Below, piece after piece: positions 8,076 through 16,620 of a DNA stretch of 64,000 bases. The notes under the pieces were generated by a model. It ran no database searches. It was not told the DNA's origin and saw only the letters and a program-made list of their open reading frames with translations. The stretch lies in assembly GCA_964638055.1 (NCBI GenBank), contig CAZWXF010000001.1, positions 62,001 through 126,000 on the forward strand, in the 5' to 3' direction. The position numbers and the translations under genes are program-made. Source of the DNA: Prado023 sp964638055. Its GTDB lineage: Bacteria; Actinomycetota; Actinomycetes; S36-B12; CAIYMF01. Positions within the stretch are counted from its first letter, which is position 1, and each line of letters begins with the position of its first letter.

Positions 8076-9821
8076 ATGGACGCCGCGCACGGTGCCGAGA
8101 TCAGCCTGATCATCGCCGGTGTGATCCTCGCGGCGGTGATCGGCGTCCGCCTCGCCTCCCGCCTGGGACTGCCCGGTCTGCTGATCTACCTCCTCCTCGG
8201 CCTGGTCATCAGCGACGACGGCCTGGGCCGGATCGAGTTCCAGGATGCCGAGCTGGCCACGGTCCTGGGCTATGCGGCACTCATCGTGATCCTGGCCGAG
8301 GGCGGCCTGACAACCAGGCCGTCGAACATCCGTCCCGTCATCGTGCCCGGGATCATCCTGGGCACCCTGGGCGTGGCCCTGAGCATCCTGATCGTCGGCG
8401 TGCCCCTGGCCCTGCTCGCAGGCCTGGATGTCAAGACCGCGGTGCTCATTGGTGCGGTGCTCGCGCCCACCGACGCTGCCGCGGTGTTCACCGTCGCCCG
8501 GGGGATGCGACTGCCGGCACGCCTGCAGACCCTGCTCGAGGCCGAGTCTGGTCTCAACGACGCTCCGGTCGTCGTGCTCGTGGTCCTTCTGTCGACCTCG
8601 GCCAGCGCGGGGATCCCGGCGTGGTCCGTGCCGATCGTCGTCCTGGTCGAGCTGGCCGGTGGCCTGCTCGTGGGCGTCGGGATCGGCCTCATGGCGCGAT
8701 GGCTGCTGCCCCGGCTGGCCCTGCCGGCGGCGGGGCTGTACCCGATCGCCGTAGTGGCGCTGCTCCTGCTGGCGTACGGCACGGCGACTCTGCTGCACTG
8801 CTCGGGCTTCGCTGCGGTGTACGTGGTGGCCCTGATCCTGGCGGCGTCCCCGCTGCCGCACCGGCGGGCGGTGCTGGGGTTCATCGAGGGCCTGGCGTGG
8901 TCGGTGCAGATCGGCCTGTTCATCATGCTGGGCCTCCTGGCCGTGCCCCACCGGCTCGAGCACGTCATCGGCCTGGCACTGGGGACCGGCGTCCTGCTGC
9001 TGTTCCTGGCCCGTCCCCTGAGCGTCCTGGCGAGTCTGTGGCCGTTCGTCCGGCCGGGGTGGATCGCCCGGACGCTGCGGGTGGCGCCGATGCCCTGGCA
9101 GTGGGTCGCGTTCACCGGATGGGGCGGCCTGCGTGGCGCGGTGCCGATCATCTTCGCGACGATCCCGCTGGGCGAGGGCGTGGCCGACGGCGAGCTGATC
9201 TTCGACGTGACGCTGCTGCTGGTGATCCTGCTGACGGTCGTCCAGGCGCCGACGATGCCGCCGCTGGCCAGGGCGCTGGGCCTCGTCGCGCCGGATCGGG
9301 CCGGGGAGCTGACGGTGGACGTGGCACCCCTGGACAGCCTGCGGGCCGCGTTGCTCGACCTGGACATCCAGGAGGGCTCGCAGCTTGCCGGGACGTACGT
9401 CTCCGAGCTGCCGCTGCCTCGAGGCGCGGTGGTGTCCCTGGTGATCCGGGGCCCGGAGACACTCGTGCCCGACCGCTTCACGCGGCTGCGCGTCGGGGAC
9501 AGCCTGCTCGTGGTGGCGACCGACGAGGTCCGCGTGTCGACGGAGCGGGCTCTGCAGGCGGTCTCCCAGGGCGGCCGGTTGGCCGCGTGGTCCGATGAGG
9601 AATCGACGACCGGTTCGGTCGGGACGCCGAGCCGGGGCCGCGCCCGTGCCCGTTTCGGGGGCCGGGCCGGGCGGGGCAGGCCGTCGGGGCCGGACGAGGA
9701 ACGAGGTGGATCAGGGGGTCGGGATCATGTCGGTGGTGGTTCGGGGCATGCGACCGGAAGTCCGGAGGGCCGCGGGTCGACGGGGCGGGGGCCGGCAGGA
9801 GGTGGTGGTCCCGTACCGTGA
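8076..9821 (+). CDS. K+/H+ or Na+/H+ antiporter, NhaP2/CvrA-like (CPA1) with RCK-C domain
   Basis: A 581-aa protein with about 12 membrane helices over the first 400 residues. It carries the CPA signatures GAVLAPTDAAAVF and ESGLNDAPVV, whose acidic residues carry the ion in this family. After the last helix comes a TrkA-C (RCK-C) domain (about 414-490: GSQLAGTYVSELPLPRGAVV and RVGDSLLVVAT), which in NhaP2 regulates transport by binding a ligand. The last ~80 residues are a Gly/Arg/Ser-rich tail with no family match, possibly read-through of degenerate coding sequence rather than function. The ATG at 8076 is the only start that gives the complete first helix; a weak purine stretch precedes it. 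It converges with the next gene. Confidence 0.85.
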   Translation: MDAAHGAEISLIIAGVILAAVIGVRLASRLGLPGLLIYLLLGLVISDDGLGRIEFQDAELATVLGYAALIVILAEGGLTTRPSNIRPVIVPGIILGTLGVALSILIVGVPLALLAGLDVKTAVLIGAVLAPTDAAAVFTVARGMRLPARLQTLLEAESGLNDAPVVVLVVLLSTSASAGIPAWSVPIVVLVELAGGLLVGVGIGLMARWLLPRLALPAAGLYPIAVVALLLLAYGTATLLHCSGFAAVYVVALILAASPLPHRRAVLGFIEGLAWSVQIGLFIMLGLLAVPHRLEHVIGLALGTGVLLLFLARPLSVLASLWPFVRPGWIARTLRVAPMPWQWVAFTGWGGLRGAVPIIFATIPLGEGVADGELIFDVTLLLVILLTVVQAPTMPPLARALGLVAPDRAGELTVDVAPLDSLRAALLDLDIQEGSQLAGTYVSELPLPRGAVVSLVIRGPETLVPDRFTRLRVGDSLLVVATDEVRVSTERALQAVSQGGRLAAWSDEESTTGSVGTPSRGRARARFGGRAGRGRPSGPDEERGGSGGRDHVGGGSGHATGSPEGRGSTGRGPAGGGGPVP

Positions 9822-9879
9822 GTCCGCCGGTGGGCAGGACTGCGTTGTGAGCTGGAAGCCGGATCGCGCATGAGGCGGG

Positions 9880-11445
9880 TCAGGCCCTGCCGATGACCTG
9901 CGCGACGATCTCGGCGGAGAGCCCGACCATCGCCAGGCCCGGGCCCGGGTGGGTCGCGGCACCGACGAGGAAGAGGCCCGGGATCGCTGTGACGTTGCTT
10001 GGCCGGCGGCGCAGTGCATCGGCGGTCAGGGGCTCACCGAGCAGCGCCCCGCCGGGCATGCCGGTGGCCCGCTCCTGGTCTGCGGGGGTGTGGATCTCCC
10101 GGTGGCGGATCCGGCCTGAGAGGTCGGTGCCGCGATCGGCGAGGAGGCGCAGGACGCGGTCGGCCTGCTTCGTCGCGACGCCCGGGGCGTCCCAGTCCAT
10201 CGTCGCGGGCTGGCGTCCGCCCGGGCTGTGCGGCGAGACGTCGACGTGGACCGTCCAGGCCTGCAGCCCCGCGGGATGCATCTGGGGGTCGGCGGGAACG
10301 TGGGCCCGGATGACGGGGTCGGGATCGGGGGCGTCCGCGATCCTGGCGTGCCTCGACGACCGGCGCGCTGGGTCGACGGGAAGCCACACGTGCTCCCACG
10401 CTGGCCCCAGCGGTGGGGGTCCCCAGGTCGAGAGCATCAGGGTCAGCCGGCCGGGTGGCGCAGGCGGGCCGGTCCGGCGGAGGGCCGGGGCGGTGCGTCC
10501 CACCAGGCGGGCGGGGCGGGGTGCTGACCGGGGGGGCGGGTGCGGGGATGCCGTGCCCGGGGGCGCGGCATCGGGGGGGAGCAGTCCCCACACGGCGCTG
10601 GTCGAGGGAAGGTCGGCGACCACCACGTCAGCGGGCAGCCGGGAGGTCGTCGCGCCATCGGTGACCACGACACCGGTGACGCGGCCTGCCGCGAGCTCGA
10701 TGCGCAGGGCCCGGGTGCCCAGGAGGACGCGGACCTCCCGCTGGCACACCCGGTCGTGCAGGGCCTGGGCGAGCCGGTGCATGCCGCCCCTGATGTGCCA
10801 TGCGCCGAACGTCGCCGCCAGGTAGGGGCCCAGCACTGCGGCCGCCGTGGCGGACCGGGGATCCATCGGTAGGGGGAGTGACCGGTCGGCCATCACGGCA
10901 CGGGCCCGGGGGTCGGTCAGGCTGCGCGTGAGGAGGTCCTGCAGGGTGGGTGGCCGGCGTCCGGGGTCGGTGGGGTTGAGCAGGGCGTCGAGCGCGGCAG
11001 CGGTCCGAGGAGCTGGGCCGGTCAGTCCACCGCGCACGAGTGCCCAGGTCGCGGCGGCGTGGGCCATCACCTCCTGCCATTCGGCGGCGCTGGCCGGCCC
11101 CAGGGCCTCGCCGACGGCCGCTGCGGTCGCCCCCACTCCCGCTCCGGGCAGCTCCAGGTGCGTCCCGTCGGCGAAGTGGTAGTGAGCGGCCGGCTCCAGG
11201 GGCACGAGCTCCACCTCGTCCTCCAGGGGGCCGCCGGTCTTGAGGAAGAGGTCGCGGTACACGGCGGGGAGGGTCAGGGCCGTTGGCCCCAGCTCGAAGG
11301 TGCACCCGTCCCGTTCGACGGCTCGGACCTGACCGCCCGGAGTCGTCGACGTCTCGACGAGAGTGACGTCGTGGCGCTTCACGGCCAGCCGTGCGGCGAC
11401 GGCCATCCCACCCAGCCCGGCGCCGATGACGACGATCCTGGCCAT
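9880..11445 (-). CDS. Phytoene desaturase-like FAD oxidoreductase (CrtI family)
   Basis: A 521-aa flavin amine oxidase/CrtI-type protein. The N-terminal FAD fold is IVVIGAGLGGMAVAARL (residues about 4-20) with the Glu of VTLVE. The mid region HIRGGMHRLAQALHDRV matches the CrtI GGM motif. The C-terminal FAD motif is IPGLFLVGAATHPGPGLAMVGLSAEIVAQ, standard for CrtI. Family members desaturate or isomerise carotenoids. No phytoene synthase or other crt gene is nearby, so the substrate is open. A GGAGGG site lies 8 nt before the ATG. Residues around 285-330 are a Pro/Arg-rich insert. The gene is divergent from the SOS cassette, and its start is only about 90 nt from the LexA box. Confidence 0.8.
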   Translation of the reverse strand: MARIVVIGAGLGGMAVAARLAVKRHDVTLVETSTTPGGQVRAVERDGCTFELGPTALTLPAVYRDLFLKTGGPLEDEVELVPLEPAAHYHFADGTHLELPGAGVGATAAAVGEALGPASAAEWQEVMAHAAATWALVRGGLTGPAPRTAAALDALLNPTDPGRRPPTLQDLLTRSLTDPRARAVMADRSLPLPMDPRSATAAAVLGPYLAATFGAWHIRGGMHRLAQALHDRVCQREVRVLLGTRALRIELAAGRVTGVVVTDGATTSRLPADVVVADLPSTSAVWGLLPPDAAPPGTASPHPPPRSAPRPARLVGRTAPALRRTGPPAPPGRLTLMLSTWGPPPLGPAWEHVWLPVDPARRSSRHARIADAPDPDPVIRAHVPADPQMHPAGLQAWTVHVDVSPHSPGGRQPATMDWDAPGVATKQADRVLRLLADRGTDLSGRIRHREIHTPADQERATGMPGGALLGEPLTADALRRRPSNVTAIPGLFLVGAATHPGPGLAMVGLSAEIVAQVIGRA

Positions 11446-11536
11446 CTTCGGCGCCCTCCAGCGGTCGAGGGACGATCCACAGGGATCGGATCAGCGGGGT
11501 TGACGTCTGTCAGTGGCCCGGCGTAACCTACGGATA

Positions 11537-11556
11537 GTTCGAACACCAGTTCGAAC
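11537..11556 (+). promoter_or_regulatory. LexA (SOS) operator of the dnaE2-dinB cassette
   Basis: A perfect inverted repeat: GTTCGAAC, spacer ACCA, GTTCGAAC. The inner 16 nt are TCGAAC-N4-GTTCGA, the LexA box of Gram-positive and actinobacterial SOS genes. It lies about 155 nt before the DUF6504 start, just after -10-like hexamers (TAACCT at 11524, GATAGT at 11533), where bound LexA would block RNA polymerase. The divergent CrtI-like gene could also feel it. Confidence 0.9.
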
Positions 11557-11711
11557 TCTGGTTCCGAGTCCCCGGCCCTTGGATCCAGGGCTGGGATCGG
11601 CCTGCGGTTGCGGGGGAAGCGCGACTGCGGGCCGATCCTGCCACACCGTCGTCTTCCCCGGCGATGCCGATCAGGACGCAGCCCGTCCGCGGACTCCGAG
11701 GAAGGACTCCC

Positions 11712-12017
11712 ATGAGCCGTACCTACGAAGAACCCATCGACGTCCGGCGCTCCGGCGCCATCCCACCGACGGACCGGCCGGTCCAGTTCCTCTGGCGTGG
11801 CCGGCTCTACGTGGTCAGGGACGTGATCTCGCACTGGATCGAGTCGGCCCCGTGGTGGGGCGGATCAAGGCGGGCCCTCGAGGGGGAGATACCAGCGCAC
11901 GAACACGAGGTCTGGCGGGTGGAGGCCCAGGCCGGGCGCAGCGACAGCGCAGGCGTCTACGACCTGCGTCGGGACATGGCCGCGGACCGCTGGGTCCTGG
12001 CCCGGGCGATGGACTGA
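11712..12017 (+). CDS. DUF6504 small protein, first gene of the SOS cassette
   Basis: A 101-aa protein with a compact core rich in aromatic and basic residues (VQFLWRGRLYVVRDVISHWIES, then the EVWRVEAQAG strand and VYDLRRD). It matches the actinobacterial small-protein family I know as DUF6504, usually found ahead of dnaE2 and dinB genes; no activity has been shown. The fold looks like a small beta-barrel and could bind nucleic acid, but that is inference. The start is the ATG at 11712, 4 nt after GGAAGGA. It lies downstream of the LexA operator and 7 nt before the HEPN gene, so it is the first cistron of a damage-inducible operon. Confidence 0.75.
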   Translation: MSRTYEEPIDVRRSGAIPPTDRPVQFLWRGRLYVVRDVISHWIESAPWWGGSRRALEGEIPAHEHEVWRVEAQAGRSDSAGVYDLRRDMAADRWVLARAMD

Positions 12018-12024
12018 TGATGAG

Positions 12025-12447
12025 ATGAGCGTGACGTCGACCAACCCGCCCCTCTCGTACCAGACCCGCGATCTCCTCGGCTCGGCGGCTCGTGGCCTCC
12101 TGGAGGCCCACGCGAGCCCCGATCCGTCTCGGCGGTACGCCTTGGCGCACCTGTCCGCGTTGCGAGCAGCCGCCGCGGTGCTGGCGGCCCGAGCCCACCC
12201 GGGCAACCGGGCTCGTATCCGCAGCGTGTGGGCGGTGCTGCCGACGGTGGCCCCCCAGCTGCAGGAGTGGTCAGCCTTCTTCGCCGCCAACGCCGGCAAG
12301 CGGGCGGCCGCGGATGCCGGCCTTCCTGTGGTGAGCCACCGCGAGGCCGACGACCTGATCCGCGACGCGGAGACGTTCCTGGCCGAGGTCGCATCCCTCA
12401 TCGGACGCGACTTCCAGGTGACCCTCCCGGATCGGCGCGTGGGGTGA
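12025..12447 (+). CDS. HEPN-domain protein, SAV_6107 family
   Basis: A 140-aa, mostly helical protein: LLGSAARGLLEAHASPDPSRRYALAHLSALRAAAAVLAA, then a second helix pair around LQEWSAFFAANAGKRAAADAG and READDLIRDAETFLAEVASLIG. This is the layout of the HEPN-like family named after Streptomyces avermitilis SAV_6107. The R-x4-6-H of HEPN RNases is not obvious (the nearest is RRYALAH), so nuclease activity is doubtful. It sits between DUF6504 (7-nt gap) and dnaE2 (3-nt gap) in the LexA-controlled operon. Its role may be as an adaptor or regulator of the mutagenic polymerase, which is inferred from position only. Confidence 0.75.
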   Translation: MSVTSTNPPLSYQTRDLLGSAARGLLEAHASPDPSRRYALAHLSALRAAAAVLAARAHPGNRARIRSVWAVLPTVAPQLQEWSAFFAANAGKRAAADAGLPVVSHREADDLIRDAETFLAEVASLIGRDFQVTLPDRRVG

Positions 12448-12450
12448 CCC

Positions 12451-15400
12451 ATGGCTCGGTTCGTCCACCTGCATGTGGCCTCCGGGTACTCGATGCGCTA
12501 CGGGACCGCCCGGCCGGAGGACCTTGTGGCGCAGGCTGCCGCGATGGGCCAGGAGGCGCTAGCCCTGACAGACCGGGACGGCGCCTACGGGGCCGTCGCC
12601 TTCGCCCTGGCGTGCCGTCAGGCCGGGATCGCACCGATCCTCGGCGCAGACCTGGCCACCGCCGCCCAGCTCTCGGCCGGCCGATCCACGGGACGCGCCG
12701 GAGGCGGACGCTCTGCGTCACCGCCGCGGACCCCGGTCCGGGGTGGGGCCTCGGTCGATCCGGGGCATCCCCGCCTGGTGCTGCTGGCCATCGGGGCGCC
12801 GGGGTGGGCTTCGCTCAGCAGGGTCATCTCGGCCGCACACCTCTCGGGCGAGCGCGGGCAGCCGGTCGTGTCCGGCGCGATGCTCGCCGAGCGCTCGCGG
12901 GGGCTGGCCGCCCTCATCGGCCCGGACTCCGACGTGGGCAGGGCGCTGGCCCGGCGCCGGCCGGACGAGGCCGCGCGGCTGCTCGCGGGGTGGCGTGAGG
13001 TGCTCGGGGCGGGCGTCCGGATCGAGGTGGTGTCCCACCGCAGCCAGGCTCGTGGGGATCGGCCCGCCTGGTCTGCCGCGTTCGCGGCCCGGATGGTGGA
13101 CCTCGCCCGGCAGTGCGGCGTCCCGGCGGTGCTGACCAACGCGGTGCGTCACCTGACCCCGGAGCAGGCCCCCGTGGCGGACGTCCTGGACGCGATCCGG
13201 CGGCTGGTGCCGCTGGCCCCGCGGCACCTCGATCGGGCCAACGCCCAGGGCTATCTCAAGGATGCCGACTCGATGGCCGAGGTGGCCCGCGAGATCGCCG
13301 AGGCCGGGGGAGCGGGGGCGGGGTCGGCCAGCAGGCTGCTCGACGCGACGCTCGAGCTCGCCGACTCCTGTCGGATGGACCCGGCGCGGGACCTGGGCAT
13401 CGGGTCGGTCCATGTCCCCGAGCTGGACGTGCTGTTCCCGCAGGGAGCCGCAGGACTCCCGCCGGGTCCCCTGCCGACGGCGACCGGAGCCCAGGCGCGG
13501 ATGGCCGACCGCGTGCTGCGACACAGGTGCCAGGGCGCGCTCGATGCGCGCTTCGCAGCGCGCTGGGAGCACAGGGCGGCCACCGAGAGGCTCGAGGAGG
13601 AGCTGGCGACCATCGCCACGCTCGGGTACGGCGGGTACTTCCTTACCGTCGCGGAGGTGGTGGACATGATCCGTGGGATGGGGGTCCGGGTCGCCGCCCG
13701 CGGCTCCGGTGCAGGCAGCCTGGTGAACCACCTGCTCGGGATCTCGGTGGTCGACCCGCTGGAGCACGGGCTGATCATGGAGCGGTTCCTCTCCCCGCTG
13801 CGGCAGGCCCTGCCCGACGTGGACATCGACGTGGAGTCCGCCCGCCGCACCGAGATCTACACCCGGCTGCTCGCCCGGTTCGGTGGCCAGCGCTGCGTGG
13901 CGGTCTCGATGATGGACACCTACCGGGTCCGCCACGCGATCCGCGACGTGGGCGCTGCGCTCGGCCTGCCTCCCGGGGAGATCGACGCCTTCGCCAAGGC
14001 CTTCCCCCACATCCGGGCCCGGGACGCCCGGGCGGCGCTCGTGGAGCTGCCCGAGCTGCGCAGCTCCGGACTGGGCAAGCTCGCGGCGCAGGGTCGGTTG
14101 GAGGGATTCCTCAGCCTGGTCGAGGCCCTCGACGGGCTGCCCCGCCACGTCGCCCTGCACCCCTGCGGCGTGCTGCTCAGCGACGCCTCACTGCTGGACC
14201 GCACGCCCGTGGAGGCCAGCTGGATGGGCTTCCCGATGAGCCAGTTCGACAAGGACGCGGTCGAGGAGATGGGCTTCCTCAAGCTGGACGTCCTGGGCAT
14301 CCGGATGCAGTCGGCAATGGCCCATGCCCTCGACGAGGTCGTCCGGCTCGGCGAGGAGCCGGTGTCCCTGGACGACCTTCCGCTGGACGATCCCGACACG
14401 TTCGCGATGATCCGCACGACCCATACCCTCGGCTGCTTCCAGATCGAGTCCCCCGGCCAGCGGGAGCTGATCGGGCGCTTCGCCCCGGAGACGTTCGCGG
14501 ACCTGATCATCGACATCTCGCTGTTCCGGCCGGGGCCGGTCAAGTCCGACATGGTCAACCCCTTCCTGCGCGCCCGGCAGGGATGGTCCCCGGTGGACCT
14601 GCCCCATCCGGACCTGGGTCCCGTGCTCGACCAGACCCACGGCGTGGTGGTGTTCCACGAGCAGGTGATCGGGGTGATCGCCGTCATGAGCGGCTGCAGC
14701 CTGGCCGAGGGCGACGAGCTGCGCCGCTCGATGGGATCGCCGGAGGGGCAGGCCCAGGTCCGGGCGTGGTTCTACCCACGGGTGCTGGCGCGGGGGTATC
14801 CCCTCGAGGTGGTCGACCGGGTCTGGGAGGTGCTGCGCTCCTTCGCGTCGTTCGGCTTCTGCAAGGCCCATGCCGCTGCGTTCGCGCTGCCCACGTACCA
14901 GTCGGCATGGCTCAAGGCTCACCATCCGGCCGCCTTCCTGGCCGGGGTGCTGACCCACGATCCCGGGATGTACCCGAAGCGCCTGATCCTCGATGATGCC
15001 CGCAACCTGGGCATCACCATCCTCGGCGTGGACATCAACCGCTCGGGCCCGGTGTACCGGGTCGAGGAGTGGCCGACGCCGTCGGCTCGCCCGACGCTGC
15101 CGGGCCTGCCCGATGGCAGCCACCACGGCATCCGGATGCCCCTGGCCGAGGTCAAGGGGATCTCCGCGGCCGAGGTGGCGCAGATCGTCGCAGGCCAGCC
15201 GTACAGCAGCCTCTCGGACTTCTGGCACCGGGCCGGAGTCACCGCCCCGGTCGTGGAGAACCTCGTCCTCATCGGCGGCTTCGACTCCGTCTACGGCATC
15301 GACCTCGCCAGCGGTGTCCGGGCGCGCGGCCAGACGACGCGACGGGACCTGCTGCTGGAGGTGGCCGACTGCGACCGGCTCTCCCGGGTCACCCGGGCGC

Positions 15401-16542
15401 GTCGGGCGGGCAGGGCCCGGGGGGCTCGGGCGGGCGGGGTGGGTTCGGTGGCCGGGCCGCAGGCGGGGAGCAGGAGCCCTCTCGGGGCGGACCTGGCAAC
15501 AGCCTCCCGGGTCGGCGCGGCGTTCCGAGCCGGTGCTTCCTTCCGAGCCATGGCCCCCCCGACCGGCGGGATCGCCACGGCCGGCGCCGCCCTGGACGAG
15601 GAGGAGGTGCTCCGCAGCTGCGACGCGGTTCAGCCGGCTGGCCTGTCCGATCCCGCGCCACCCCCGCAGGCCTGGTGGGATCCGGCCCGCGCCGCTGCGG
15701 CGCAGTCCCAGGCCCCAGCCCCGGCGCTCGCCGGTCCGGTCCAGCTGGCCATGGACCTGCCCTCGCCGGGATCGGGGTGTGCCAGTGGGCTGCCCGAGAT
15801 GACCACGGGGGAGAGCGTCCGCACGGAGCTGGGCATCCTGGGGATGGACGTGAGCCAGCACGTGCTGGACTTCTACGCCCCGATGCTCGCCGACATCGGG
15901 GTGGTGCCCGCCCGTGATCTCCTCGCCCAGCGCAGTCGGCAGGAGGTGTGGGTCGCCGGGGTGAAGGTGGCCACGCAGACCCCACCGATACGCAGCGGGC
16001 GCCGGGTGCTCTTCCTGACGGTCGACGACTCGACCGGTCCCGTGGACGCCACCTTCTTCGAGGACGCCCAGGATCCGTACGCCGCGACCGTCTTCGGTGG
16101 CTGGCTGCTGCTGGTCCGGGGCATCACCCGCCGCACCGGGCCCCGGGGGATATCCCTGCGGGCCACGGGCTGCTGGGATCTCGGCGTGGTCCACGGGATC
16201 TGGCAGGCCGGTGGTCGAGCCGGCGCCTGGGAGTACGTGAGCAGCTTCCCTCGGATCGAGGCTGACGGGCGGCCCACGAAGGTCGCCGACGTCCAGGTGG
16301 CGGGCGACCGGGAGACGCCGCGGCAGCCGGGCCAGTCCGTGGTCGGCATCGGGCGCCATGCGTCAGGGGGCATGGGCCAGCGGCGACGGGTCCTGGTCCA
16401 TGCCAGTGGGTTCAAGCAGTCGCCCTACGCGGACGTCAAGCCGGCAGGGGACGACCCGAGCGGCACCCCGCGGATACCCGAGCAGCCGACCCCCGCTCCC
16501 GGTCGGCTCTGGCACGCCAGCCAGGGAAGCAGCGGCTGGTGA
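12451..16542 (+). CDS. dnaE2: Error-prone DNA polymerase III alpha subunit DnaE2
   Basis: A 1363-aa C-family polymerase for translesion synthesis and SOS mutagenesis. The PHP domain starts at once (FVHLHVASGYSMRYG). The polymerase palm carries PDVDIDVE (the two catalytic Asp near 456-460) and the third Asp in FLKLDVLG (about 613). It is followed by the finger segment EGDELRRSMGSPEG, CKAHAAAFALPTYQSAWLKAH, HhH segments and a C-terminal OB fold (VWVAGVKVATQ through ISLRATG). A second dnaE at 46.5-50.1 kb is clearly the replicative one, so this is the accessory enzyme. Residues about 985-1115 form an Ala/Gly/Pro/Arg-rich linker between the polymerase and OB domains. The operon places it under the LexA box and ahead of dinB. 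Confidence 0.9.
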   Translation: MARFVHLHVASGYSMRYGTARPEDLVAQAAAMGQEALALTDRDGAYGAVAFALACRQAGIAPILGADLATAAQLSAGRSTGRAGGGRSASPPRTPVRGGASVDPGHPRLVLLAIGAPGWASLSRVISAAHLSGERGQPVVSGAMLAERSRGLAALIGPDSDVGRALARRRPDEAARLLAGWREVLGAGVRIEVVSHRSQARGDRPAWSAAFAARMVDLARQCGVPAVLTNAVRHLTPEQAPVADVLDAIRRLVPLAPRHLDRANAQGYLKDADSMAEVAREIAEAGGAGAGSASRLLDATLELADSCRMDPARDLGIGSVHVPELDVLFPQGAAGLPPGPLPTATGAQARMADRVLRHRCQGALDARFAARWEHRAATERLEEELATIATLGYGGYFLTVAEVVDMIRGMGVRVAARGSGAGSLVNHLLGISVVDPLEHGLIMERFLSPLRQALPDVDIDVESARRTEIYTRLLARFGGQRCVAVSMMDTYRVRHAIRDVGAALGLPPGEIDAFAKAFPHIRARDARAALVELPELRSSGLGKLAAQGRLEGFLSLVEALDGLPRHVALHPCGVLLSDASLLDRTPVEASWMGFPMSQFDKDAVEEMGFLKLDVLGIRMQSAMAHALDEVVRLGEEPVSLDDLPLDDPDTFAMIRTTHTLGCFQIESPGQRELIGRFAPETFADLIIDISLFRPGPVKSDMVNPFLRARQGWSPVDLPHPDLGPVLDQTHGVVVFHEQVIGVIAVMSGCSLAEGDELRRSMGSPEGQAQVRAWFYPRVLARGYPLEVVDRVWEVLRSFASFGFCKAHAAAFALPTYQSAWLKAHHPAAFLAGVLTHDPGMYPKRLILDDARNLGITILGVDINRSGPVYRVEEWPTPSARPTLPGLPDGSHHGIRMPLAEVKGISAAEVAQIVAGQPYSSLSDFWHRAGVTAPVVENLVLIGGFDSVYGIDLASGVRARGQTTRRDLLLEVADCDRLSRVTRARRAGRARGARAGGVGSVAGPQAGSRSPLGADLATASRVGAAFRAGASFRAMAPPTGGIATAGAALDEEEVLRSCDAVQPAGLSDPAPPPQAWWDPARAAAAQSQAPAPALAGPVQLAMDLPSPGSGCASGLPEMTTGESVRTELGILGMDVSQHVLDFYAPMLADIGVVPARDLLAQRSRQEVWVAGVKVATQTPPIRSGRRVLFLTVDDSTGPVDATFFEDAQDPYAATVFGGWLLLVRGITRRTGPRGISLRATGCWDLGVVHGIWQAGGRAGAWEYVSSFPRIEADGRPTKVADVQVAGDRETPRQPGQSVVGIGRHASGGMGQRRRVLVHASGFKQSPYADVKPAGDDPSGTPRIPEQPTPAPGRLWHASQGSSGW

Positions 16543-16620
16543 TGGCGCGAGAGTGGCCAGCGCACCGGGTGACGGGCACAGGGCGCAGGGGACTGCAGGA
16601 TGGGGGGCACAGGAGGGTGG

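Noticed and set aside
12451..16542. Second replicative dnaE
   Set aside because: The SOS box, the dinB neighbour and the diverged PHP start point to DnaE2; the replicative copy is at 46539-50093.
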